Of a stretch of 64,000 nucleotides of DNA, positions 43,828 through 51,500 are shown one piece after another. The notes beneath the pieces were generated by a model. It was not told the origin of the DNA. It saw only the letters and a list, made by a program, of their open reading frames with translations, and searched no databases. A program made the translations under genes and the position numbers. This DNA comes from Pseudomonas silvicola (GTDB taxonomy: Bacteria; Pseudomonadota; Gammaproteobacteria; Pseudomonadales; Pseudomonadaceae). The stretch covers positions 3,202,001-3,266,000 of the forward strand of contig NZ_CP093280.1 in the NCBI RefSeq assembly GCF_026651855.1. Direction: 5' to 3'. The stretch's first letter is position 1. Every line of letters starts with the position of its first letter.

Positions 43828-44979
43828 ATGCCCATCATCACGTCCATCGAGGTCGGCGCCGTGCGCGTGCCACTCGACACTGTTACTTCGTTCTCCAACC
43901 GTTCTGTTCGCTCCCGTGATTTCGGTCTGGTCAAACTGCACACCGCCGAAGGCCATACCGGCATCGGGTTTGCGTACGTCGGAACCGTCGCGGGGGAGAT
44001 GCTGCCGCTGGCCGTGGAAACGCTGTTCGCCCGTTTGTTGACTGGCCGCGATTCGCTGGAAGTCGAAGCGCTGTGGAAAGCGATGTATCAAGAAGCTTTG
44101 CTGCAAGGTCGGGCGGGGGTGGTGATGCGTGCCATCAGCGCAATCGATATCGCCCTTTGGGACCTCAACGCGCGTAGCGCCGGACTGCCATTGCACAAAT
44201 ACCTGGGCGCTACCGACCTGGACAGCATTGCGGCCTATGCCAGCGGTGGCTACTACCTGGACGGTAAAACCCCGCAAAAACTGGGTGAAGAGCTCGCCGG
44301 CTACGCAGCGATGGGTTTCAAGGCCATGAAGATGAAAACCGGGCGCCTGTCTCCGCAAAAAGAAGAAGACCGTTTGCACGCTGCGCGCGATGCCGTGGGC
44401 TATGACGTCGCCTTGATGATGGACGTCAACAACGGTTGGGAGGACCTGACCCAAACCCTGCAATACGTGCGACGGTTTGAGAAATACCAGCCGTATTTCA
44501 TCGAAGAGCCGTTTTTGACCGACGACCTGGATAACCATGCGCGTCTGGCCCGAGCCACGTCCATTCCGGTCGCGACGGGTGAAGTTGAAACCGGGCACTG
44601 GCGGCAGAAAACACTGCTGGACATGGGCGGCGCAGCGATCCTGCAAACCGACGCAGCGGTATGCGGAGGTATTACCGAATGGCGTCGGGTTGCCCAGATG
44701 GCCTCGGGTTACGGCGTCACTGTCATGCCGCATGCGTTTCATGATTTACACGCGCCACTGGTGGCCTCGATGCCAAATGCGCCCTACGCCGAGATGTTCC
44801 TCGACGACAAGGTGTTCAATTTCAGCCGTTTGCTGGACAGGCGCATGCGCCACGAAAACGGCCGCATCGTCCTTCACCAGACCCCAGGGCTTGGATTTGG
44901 CTTCGACGAGGCCATCCTGCGCGAATTCGCATTGACTCGCGGTGACAACCACGGCCCTTGGCGCAATGTGGGTCGTTAG
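43828..44979 (+). CDS. Mandelate-racemase-family sugar-acid dehydratase, tandem copy A
   Basis: This 383-residue enolase-superfamily enzyme has the MR-subgroup layout: N-terminal capping domain (MPIITSIEVGAVRVPLDTVTSFSNR), KMKTG (Lys pair near 168-170), MMDVNNGW, IEEPF, ATGEVE, CGGITEWRRVA and PHAFHDLHAPL. AGGAG lies seven bases upstream of the ATG. It is about two-thirds identical by eye to the next gene. SDR, RraA-like and permease genes follow, so a sugar-acid dehydratase feeding a 2-keto-3-deoxy acid route is likely; exact substrate unknown. Confidence 0.88.
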   Translation: MPIITSIEVGAVRVPLDTVTSFSNRSVRSRDFGLVKLHTAEGHTGIGFAYVGTVAGEMLPLAVETLFARLLTGRDSLEVEALWKAMYQEALLQGRAGVVMRAISAIDIALWDLNARSAGLPLHKYLGATDLDSIAAYASGGYYLDGKTPQKLGEELAGYAAMGFKAMKMKTGRLSPQKEEDRLHAARDAVGYDVALMMDVNNGWEDLTQTLQYVRRFEKYQPYFIEEPFLTDDLDNHARLARATSIPVATGEVETGHWRQKTLLDMGGAAILQTDAAVCGGITEWRRVAQMASGYGVTVMPHAFHDLHAPLVASMPNAPYAEMFLDDKVFNFSRLLDRRMRHENGRIVLHQTPGLGFGFDEAILREFALTRGDNHGPWRNVGR

Positions 44980-44999
44980 TTTTTCCATTTGTCGTTTTT

Positions 45000-45013
45000 T
45001 GTAAGCGCTTACA
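45000..45013. promoter_or_regulatory. LacI operator O3, between the tandem dehydratases
   Basis: Third perfect TGTAAGCGCTTACA, 20 bp after the stop of copy A and 22 bp before copy B. It could block an internal promoter or act as a roadblock, or simply be a relic of a duplication that carried the promoter along. Confidence 0.8.
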
Positions 45014-45035
45014 CAACTACAAGAAGGTGCTCATC

Positions 45036-46184
45036 ATGCCCATCATCACGTCCATTTCAGTCTGCGCTGCGCGTGTGCCGCTGGACCGTGTCACCTCATT
45101 TTCCAATCGTACAGTCAGCGCCCGGGATTACGGGTTGGTCAGAGTGACCTCCAGTGAAGGCGTCAGTGGCATCGGCTTTTGCTATGTCGGCAGCGCCGGA
45201 GGCGAATTGCTGCCCGTGGCAGTCGAGCAGATTCTCGCCCCGGTTTTGCTGGGCCGTGACTCACTGGAAGTCGAAGCCTTATGGAAAGAGATGTATCAGG
45301 AAGCCCTGTTGCAGGGCCGCGCCGGTGTCGTCATGCGCGCCATCAGCATCCTCGACACCGCGCTGTGGGACCTCAATGCGCGCAGCGTCGAACTGCCGCT
45401 GCATAAATATCTTGGTGCCACCCATGCTGATCGCGTACCGGCGTACGCCAGTGGCGGTTATTACCTGGAGGGCAAAACGCCGGAGAAGCTCGGGCAGGAG
45501 ATGGCGCATTACGTGTCTCTTGGCTTCAAAGCCGTAAAGATGAAAACCGGTCGGCTCTCGCCCAAGGAAGAGGAACAGCGCGTTGCCGCCGTTCGCGAGG
45601 CGATTGGCCCGGATATCGAGTTGATGATGGACGCCAACAACGCGTGGGGCGACCTGACCGAAGCGTTGCAATACATCCGCCGCTTCGAGAAGTACAACCC
45701 GTATTACATCGAAGAGCCGTTTTTGGTCGACGACATCGACAACCACGCACGACTGGCCCGTGCCACGTCGATTCCGGTCGCCACCGGTGAGGTCGAGGTG
45801 GGCCGGTGGCGGCATAAGGAGCTGCTCGACAAGCAGGCCGCGGCCATTCTGCAAACCGACGCAGTGGTGTGTGGAGGCATCTCCGAGTGGCGACGGATCG
45901 CTGCGATGGCCGCCAGCTATGGCGTGGTCATGTGCCCGCACTGGTTCCACGACGTGCACGCGCCATTGGTGGCCGCGACGCCGAATGCGCGTTACGTGGA
46001 GTTCTTCTGGGACGATCAGGTGCTGAACTTCCGCAAGCTGTTGGACAAGCAGCTCACCCAGGAAAACGGGCACATCGTGCTCCATCAAACGCCGGGCCTC
46101 GGTTTTGGCTTCGACGCCGGGGCGCTGAAACGGTACTCGATCAGCGGCACTGAGCACCAGCCGTGGGTCACGCTCACACGCTAA
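45036..46184 (+). CDS. Mandelate-racemase-family sugar-acid dehydratase, tandem copy B
   Basis: This 382-residue protein is a close paralogue of copy A with the same ends (MPIITSISVCAARVPLDRVTSFSNR, TPGLGFGFD). Active-site strands differ slightly: MMDANNAW, ATGEVEVGRWRHKE, and CPHWFHDVHAPL in place of PHAFHDLHAPL. These point to different stereospecificity or substrate. The ATG at 45036 has AAGG eight bases upstream. It is preceded by its own operator. Confidence 0.88.
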   Translation: MPIITSISVCAARVPLDRVTSFSNRTVSARDYGLVRVTSSEGVSGIGFCYVGSAGGELLPVAVEQILAPVLLGRDSLEVEALWKEMYQEALLQGRAGVVMRAISILDTALWDLNARSVELPLHKYLGATHADRVPAYASGGYYLEGKTPEKLGQEMAHYVSLGFKAVKMKTGRLSPKEEEQRVAAVREAIGPDIELMMDANNAWGDLTEALQYIRRFEKYNPYYIEEPFLVDDIDNHARLARATSIPVATGEVEVGRWRHKELLDKQAAAILQTDAVVCGGISEWRRIAAMAASYGVVMCPHWFHDVHAPLVAATPNARYVEFFWDDQVLNFRKLLDKQLTQENGHIVLHQTPGLGFGFDAGALKRYSISGTEHQPWVTLTR

Positions 46185-46241
46185 CCCAAGGCTACTTATC
46201 CAGGCGTCCTGCAGGGCGTCGATGAATCGGGAGAAGACTTC

Positions 46242-47027
46242 ATGGATCTGCAATTGAAAGGCAAAACAGCATTAGTACTGGGGGGCGGTGGTGGCCTGGG
46301 CGGCGCCATTGCCCGTACGCTGTCGGTAGAAGGCGCCAACGTCGTGGTGGCAGACATCGATCTGGACGCGGCCAATCGTACCCTTGATGCGCTGCAATCG
46401 GCGGGCGCAAAGGGTATGGCGCTGGCGTGGGATCTGTCCGAGCTGGAACAGATCGAGCGTAATGTCTCGCTGATCGAGCAACAGTTCGGCGGTGTCGACG
46501 TGCTGATCAATAACACCGGCGGGCCTCCACCAACGGCGGTTTCGGGCCAGGCGCCCGCGTTGTGGCAGAAGCACTTCGAGGCGATGGTACTGTCGGTCAT
46601 CAGCCTGACCGACCGGGTGTTGCCTGGCATGCGCGCCCGCCAATTCGGGCGGATCATTACCAGCACGTCATCAGGGGTGGTCTCGCCGATCCCCAACCTG
46701 GGCCTGTCCAATGCCTTGCGGCTGTCGTTGGTGGGGTGGTCGAAAACCCTGGCGCGGGAGGTCGCCCGCGACAACATCACCAGCAACATCATCCTGCCAG
46801 GGCGGATCGCCACCGACCGTATCCATTTTCTCGACCAGAAGAAGGCCGAGCGTGAAGGGCGCACGGTGGAGGAGGTTTCCCGTGAGAGCACCGAGTCGAT
46901 CCCCATGGGCCGCTACGGCGAACCCCGCGAATACGCTGAAACGGTGGCGTTTTTGGCCAGCGGTGCGGCGTCCTATATCACCGGTTCCGTCATCCGGGTC
47001 GATGGCGGCCTGATAGCGAGTATTTAA
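46242..47027 (+). CDS. Short-chain dehydrogenase/reductase
   Basis: This 261-residue SDR has a Gly-rich cofactor loop GGGGGLGGAIA, NNTGGPPPT (variant NNAG), Ser in TSTSSGVVSP and the C-terminal ITGSVIRVDGGLIASI. The catalytic Tyr-x3-Lys motif normally near 155 is not in its usual YxxxK form: the helix reads NLGLSNALRLSLVGWSKTL, with Ser where Tyr is expected and no close Lys. The fold is clear, but standard proton-relay chemistry may be changed. Operon member after the tandem dehydratases. Confidence 0.85.
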   Translation: MDLQLKGKTALVLGGGGGLGGAIARTLSVEGANVVVADIDLDAANRTLDALQSAGAKGMALAWDLSELEQIERNVSLIEQQFGGVDVLINNTGGPPPTAVSGQAPALWQKHFEAMVLSVISLTDRVLPGMRARQFGRIITSTSSGVVSPIPNLGLSNALRLSLVGWSKTLAREVARDNITSNIILPGRIATDRIHFLDQKKAEREGRTVEEVSRESTESIPMGRYGEPREYAETVAFLASGAASYITGSVIRVDGGLIASI

Positions 47028-47037
47028 GGAGCAGGTC

Positions 47038-47739
47038 ATGCCTTTGGATCATGCAAGCAAAGAAATACTCGCGCAGGTGTCAACCGCCACGCTGACCACC
47101 GTGCTACTGAAGAAGGGACTACGCAATGTGTGGCTGCGTGGCACTCGTGCGCTGCAGCCGGATCAGCCTCGGCTGGTCGGACCAGCCTTTACGTTACGGT
47201 TCGTTCCGGCACGGGAAGACCTGGCGACGCCGGAATCCTGGTCGTCACCGATTTCCACTCGCGCCGCCATCGAAGCGATGCCAGAAGGATGTATTGCGGT
47301 GGTTGACGCCATGGGCGTCACGGACGCGGGAATCTTCGGCGATATTCTCTGCGCGCGGATGAAGAAACGCGGTGTTGCAGGGCTGGTTTCCGATGGCGTA
47401 GTGCGCGACGTGGCCGGTGTCCTGCAAACGCAACTGCCGGTCTGGTGCAACGGCGTTGCCGCTCCACCGTCGGTGGCGGGTTTGACCTTCGTGGCGTGGC
47501 AGCAACCCATTGCCTGTGGTGGGGTGGCGGTCTTTCCGGACGATGTGATCGTTGTCGATGCCGACGGTGCGGTCGTCATTCCTCATGCGCTGCTCGATGA
47601 GATTGTCGACATTGCCGCTGAACAGGAGCGACTGGAAAACTGGATCATGAGCGAAGTCGAAGCGGGCGTGCCATTGCCCGGACTCTATCCCCCTAATGCT
47701 GAAAACAAGGCACGGTACGAAGCAGCCAAACGCCGCTGA
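47038..47739 (+). CDS. RraA-like / HMG-aldolase-family protein
   Basis: This 233-residue RraA-fold protein has SDGVVRD (about residue 120; catalytic Arg-Asp) and VVDADGAVVIP. It starts ten bases after the SDR stop with GGAG before the ATG. In this setting it probably acts as a pyruvate aldolase or decarboxylase on the keto-deoxy acid made by the dehydratases. Shorter than its homologue at 9525. Confidence 0.82.
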   Translation: MPLDHASKEILAQVSTATLTTVLLKKGLRNVWLRGTRALQPDQPRLVGPAFTLRFVPAREDLATPESWSSPISTRAAIEAMPEGCIAVVDAMGVTDAGIFGDILCARMKKRGVAGLVSDGVVRDVAGVLQTQLPVWCNGVAAPPSVAGLTFVAWQQPIACGGVAVFPDDVIVVDADGAVVIPHALLDEIVDIAAEQERLENWIMSEVEAGVPLPGLYPPNAENKARYEAAKRR

Positions 47740-47817
47740 CTGCGCATCCGTCGCTCCATTACTACAAGAACAAAAGCACCGCGGGCCAAAGGTCCGTGGT
47801 CGATGGAGAAACTTGCT

Positions 47818-49143
47818 ATGACCCGCTATCCCCGCATGCGCTGGATAATGATCACGTTCTGCTTTCTGGCCGTGGCCATCAGCTACATTGACCGGATCAA
47901 CCTCGCTATTGCAGCACCGCACATCAAACAAGACCTGGGCATCGATGATGCCAGCATGGGGCTGATCCTGGGTGCCTTTTTCTGGACGTACGCCCTGATG
48001 CAGATCCCTGCCGGGCGCATGCTGGATAAGCTGGGCGCCAGAGTCGGGCTGGCCTTCGCGGTCGGTTGGTGGTCGCTGTTCACCATCTTCACCGCGGCCG
48101 GGCGCGGCGTTGCTTCACTGTTTGGCGCCCGTTTGCTGTTGGGCCTGGGCGAAGCAGGCTGCAACCCGGGGTGCGTCAAGGTGGTTTACTCCTGGTTCCC
48201 CAAGCACCAGCGCGCCACGGCCAGCGGTCTGTTCGATGCCGGGCCTCGGGCAGGCACCGCGCTGGCACTGCCGCTGGTGGCGTGGTTGATCAGTACCTGG
48301 AACTGGGAAGCGTCATTCATCGTCACCGGCTTGCTGGGGATTGTCTGGGTCGCGATGTGGTTGCTGATCTACCGTGAGCCCGAAGACTACAAAGGCCTGG
48401 ACGCTCAGCAAGTCGCCAACCTGGTTGAGGGACGCGGGCATCGTCCCGATGTGAATCAGGCTAAAGTGCCGTGGCTTTCGCTGTTCCGCTACCGCACCAT
48501 CTGGGGAATGATGCTCGGCTTCTTTTGCCTGAACTTCGTCAATTACTTCTTCATCACCTGGTTCCCCACGTACCTGACCACCACCCAGGGCTTTTCGCTG
48601 AAGGAACTGGGGACGCTGGGTGCGATTCCAGCGCTGATGGGCATTCCCGGCAGCATCCTCGGTGGCATCGTTTCCGACTGGTTGTACCGCAAAGGCTTTA
48701 GCCTCACGACCGCGCGCAAAAGTTGTCTGGTCGGCGGGATGTTGTGCTCGTCGGTCATTGCATTGGCAGTATTCACGAGCAATATGACAATCATCCTGAC
48801 CTTGTTTTCCATCACCTACGCAAGCCTTGCATTCACCGCGGCTAACATCTGGACCATCCCGGCCGACATCGCTCCCACACCGGGGCACGTGGCCACCATC
48901 GGCGGCATCCAGAACTTCGCGTCCAACATCGCCGGCATCGTGACCGCCAGCTTCACCGGGCTGATGCTGGCGTTCAATGCCGGTTCATTTGCGATTCCAT
49001 TGGCGGCGGCAGGCGGTGTCTGCCTTGTCGGTGCACTGTCGTTTCTGTTCATCGTCGGCAAGATCGAACCGCTGCAACCGCGTCGCGTCTTGCCGCAACG
49101 TTGGGAAGGAGAGGAGCCCGAGGCAATGGCCAGTTTGAAGTAA
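47818..49143 (+). CDS. ACS-family MFS sugar-acid permease
   Basis: This 441-residue permease begins MTRYPRMRWIMITFCFLAVAISYIDRINLAIAAPHI, with LGLGEAGCNPGCVKVVYSWFP after helix 4. The ATG at 47818 has GGAGA seven bases upstream; an in-frame ATG at 47803 lacks one. It is in the operon with the tandem dehydratases, SDR and RraA-like genes, and presumably imports their substrate. Confidence 0.88.
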   Translation: MTRYPRMRWIMITFCFLAVAISYIDRINLAIAAPHIKQDLGIDDASMGLILGAFFWTYALMQIPAGRMLDKLGARVGLAFAVGWWSLFTIFTAAGRGVASLFGARLLLGLGEAGCNPGCVKVVYSWFPKHQRATASGLFDAGPRAGTALALPLVAWLISTWNWEASFIVTGLLGIVWVAMWLLIYREPEDYKGLDAQQVANLVEGRGHRPDVNQAKVPWLSLFRYRTIWGMMLGFFCLNFVNYFFITWFPTYLTTTQGFSLKELGTLGAIPALMGIPGSILGGIVSDWLYRKGFSLTTARKSCLVGGMLCSSVIALAVFTSNMTIILTLFSITYASLAFTAANIWTIPADIAPTPGHVATIGGIQNFASNIAGIVTASFTGLMLAFNAGSFAIPLAAAGGVCLVGALSFLFIVGKIEPLQPRRVLPQRWEGEEPEAMASLK

Positions 49144-49179
49144 CCAAGGATTCCCATCACAACAATAAGAGGGCCGACC

Positions 49180-50355
49180 ATGCGTATTGAAAATCTGCGC
49201 AGGCCAGATGTAGCAATGTGCGTCAGGGCGCTTGCCACTGTTCTGCTCAGCCTGGCGCTGTCCCCGGTGCAAGCGGCCAGTTTTGTCTACGTGTCAAACG
49301 CCGACGACGGTGACCTGTCGGCATTCGCGCTGGATCAGCAGTCCGGCAAGTTGCACCCGCTGGGGCGTGCGGCGGCCGCGCCGAAAGTCATGTCTCAAGC
49401 TGTGTCGCCCGATGCGAAGTACCTGTTTGCGTCGATACGCAGCGAGCCCTTTTCAGTGATGTCGTGGCGCATCGAAGCCGACGGACGACTGAGTCCTGTA
49501 GCCAGAAGCCCACTGCCAAACAGCATGGCGTATCTCTCGGTGGACCGCTCTGGCCAGTACTTGCTGAGCGCGTCTTATGGCGGCGATTTGGTGAGCGTCA
49601 ATCACATTGCCCAAGGCAGGGTGGGCGACCGTCCTGAGCAGGTGATCCATACGGGTAAGCGTGCCCACGCGATTTTGGTGTCACCGGATAACCAGTTTGC
49701 TTACGTCAGCCTGCTCGGCGCCGATCAAATGCTTGAGTATCGGTTCGATGCAAACACGGGTCAGCTCACCGCCAACGGCCCGGGTTTTGTGAACGTTGAG
49801 ACCGAAGGCGTCACCGGGCCTCGCCATTTCGCCATCGCACCGGGTTTGATTGCGGGGCGGCGTTATCTGTATGTGGTCACCGAGATGGCTGGCACCGTGG
49901 ACCGATTCGTCGTGCAGCAGGACGGAACGCTTCTAGCTGTGGACACGGTCAGTTCGGTGCCTAAAGGCGCGGACATGGAAAGAGGGCTGCCGCGCCCGGT
50001 GGTGGGCGGCGATGATGGGTTGCCCCCCAGCATCAAACCCAGAATATGGCAGGCCGACATCCACCTGACACCGGACGGGCGGTTTCTATATACAAGCGAG
50101 CGCACGTCCAGCTATTTGTCGCTATTTAAAGTGGATCAGGCGAGCGGTGCCCTGAGCTACGTCGAGAGCGTACCAACCGAGCAGCAACCCAGAGGGTTTG
50201 CCATCGATTCCACGGGGCGCTTTCTGATTTGCAGCGGGCAGAAATCGACGCAGATCACGGTTTACCAAATCGGGCCGGCCGACGGGAGGCTTAAAGCCCT
50301 TGGGCAGTACGCCGTGGGCAAAGGCGCGAATTGGGTCAGCATCGTGAACCGGTGA
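49180..50355 (+). CDS. Exported lactonase-family seven-bladed beta-propeller
   Basis: This 391-residue protein resembles 6-phosphogluconolactonase of the YbhE type (Lactonase family): FVYVSNADDGDLSAFALDQQSGKL, VSPDAKYLFASIR, HAILVSPDNQFAYVSLLGADQMLEY, LTPDGRFLYTSERTSSYLSLFKVD, GFAIDSTGRFLICSGQ. Unlike cytoplasmic Pgl it has an N-terminal signal ending near VQAA, so it should open sugar lactones in the periplasm before uptake. GAGGG precedes the ATG. Last gene of the LacI-controlled operon. Confidence 0.88.
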   Translation: MRIENLRRPDVAMCVRALATVLLSLALSPVQAASFVYVSNADDGDLSAFALDQQSGKLHPLGRAAAAPKVMSQAVSPDAKYLFASIRSEPFSVMSWRIEADGRLSPVARSPLPNSMAYLSVDRSGQYLLSASYGGDLVSVNHIAQGRVGDRPEQVIHTGKRAHAILVSPDNQFAYVSLLGADQMLEYRFDANTGQLTANGPGFVNVETEGVTGPRHFAIAPGLIAGRRYLYVVTEMAGTVDRFVVQQDGTLLAVDTVSSVPKGADMERGLPRPVVGGDDGLPPSIKPRIWQADIHLTPDGRFLYTSERTSSYLSLFKVDQASGALSYVESVPTEQQPRGFAIDSTGRFLICSGQKSTQITVYQIGPADGRLKALGQYAVGKGANWVSIVNR

Positions 50356-50426
50356 AGACTGCTCGCATACAGTGCGCCACGCGCGGCTGACCATACCTGC
50401 ACTGCGGAGTTATCAGTACAGACGGG

Positions 50427-50460
50427 CCTTTACTCACGGTGCCATGCCTGCGAGTAAAGG
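50427..50460. terminator. Convergent inverted repeat, probable terminator
   Basis: CCTTTACTC and GAGTAAAGG form 9-bp arms separated by 16 bases, between the lactonase stop (50355) and the LysR stop (50497). It suits a bidirectional end of transcription, though T-runs are short. Confidence 0.55.
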
Positions 50461-50496
50461 TTTCTCCGTGTATCAAATACCCCTCTCTCGTTAACG

Positions 50497-51396
50497 TCAG
50501 TCAGCTACGACGTCGACGGCTTCGCGGATCGCTTTCAGAAGCATCACACACGCCGGGTTGTCGTTGTCCGAACGCCATACCAGGTGCAACTCGCTTTGGA
50601 CACCTTCGCCCAGATCGATGTCTCGAAACACCACGTTTTTGAAGACCACGTTCGCCGCACAGCGGGGCACCAGTGCCAGCCCCATGCCCGCGTTGACCAG
50701 GGCGAGAATCGTTAGTGACGACCCCAGCCACTGTATGTACTCCGGGGTCACTTGCGCCGAACGCAGGGCGCCGGTCAGCAACTCGTTGAAGGGCGGATAG
50801 GCCGAATGCGAATACATTAAAAAGGGTTGAGCATCGAGATCGTCAACCCGCACCTGTGATGCAGTTGCTAGAGGATGACTACCTGGAACGGCGAGGACGA
50901 ACGGCTCTCTTACCAGACACTCTGATTCATAACCCATCTGCTGGAGTGGGGCCCGAGCGATGCCCAAGTCGATGCGGCGGCCGCGCAGGGCCTCATGTTG
51001 CTGGTAGGTATTCATCTCTGAAAGCGAGATCTTTACATGAGGTTGGCTCAAGCGGGCCTCGGCAATGACCCGTGGCAGAAACTCATACACGGCACTGCCC
51101 ACGAAGCTGATGGTGACTGAACCGATATCACCTTCGGCAAAACGGCGGGCGGCGATGGCCGCTTGATGAGCACGCTCCAGCAAGTTCTGGGCTTCGATGT
51201 AGAAAGCTCGACCGGCGGCCGTCAGTACCACGCTGCGTGTACTGCGTGTAAAAAGCTCAACCCCCAAGTTATGTTCGAGTAATTGAATCTGCCGGCTGAG
51301 TGGCGGTTGGGTCATGTTCAGCCGCTCGGCGGCGCGGCGGAAGTTGAGTTCGGTCGCCACCGTGGTGAAGCAGCGCAGTTGGGCCAACTCGAACAT
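50497..51396 (-). CDS. LysR-family regulator of the glucarate-type operon
   Basis: This 299-residue LysR protein has its HTH at LNFRRAAERLNMTQPPLSRQI, then a long stretch nearly the same as the regulator at 1608-2507 (RSTRSVVLTAAGRAF, SLSEMNTY.QHEALR, YIQWLGS.LTILALVNA). It is divergent from the permease/dehydratase pair at 51501-54209. The shared 11-bp motif sits 33 nt before its start, as for its paralogue. Probably senses an aldarate. Confidence 0.9.
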   Translation of the reverse strand: MFELAQLRCFTTVATELNFRRAAERLNMTQPPLSRQIQLLEHNLGVELFTRSTRSVVLTAAGRAFYIEAQNLLERAHQAAIAARRFAEGDIGSVTISFVGSAVYEFLPRVIAEARLSQPHVKISLSEMNTYQQHEALRGRRIDLGIARAPLQQMGYESECLVREPFVLAVPGSHPLATASQVRVDDLDAQPFLMYSHSAYPPFNELLTGALRSAQVTPEYIQWLGSSLTILALVNAGMGLALVPRCAANVVFKNVVFRDIDLGEGVQSELHLVWRSDNDNPACVMLLKAIREAVDVVAD

Positions 51397-51429
51397 TGAT
51401 TTATTCCCGGTATCAATCGACAGTCAATC

Positions 51430-51440
51430 TAGATTAGACG
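51430..51440 (-). promoter_or_regulatory. Putative LysR-site CGTCTAATCTA, second copy
   Basis: On the minus strand CGTCTAATCTA precedes the LysR start by 33 nt, identical in sequence and distance to 1564-1574. Here it is part of a larger dyad centred on AATCTAGATT, typical of a T-N11-A LysR box. Confidence 0.6.
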
Positions 51441-51500
51441 GGAACAATACCAGCGTCCATCATCGGCTCACCCAAAAAAATAATGATAGGGAGTCACTCC

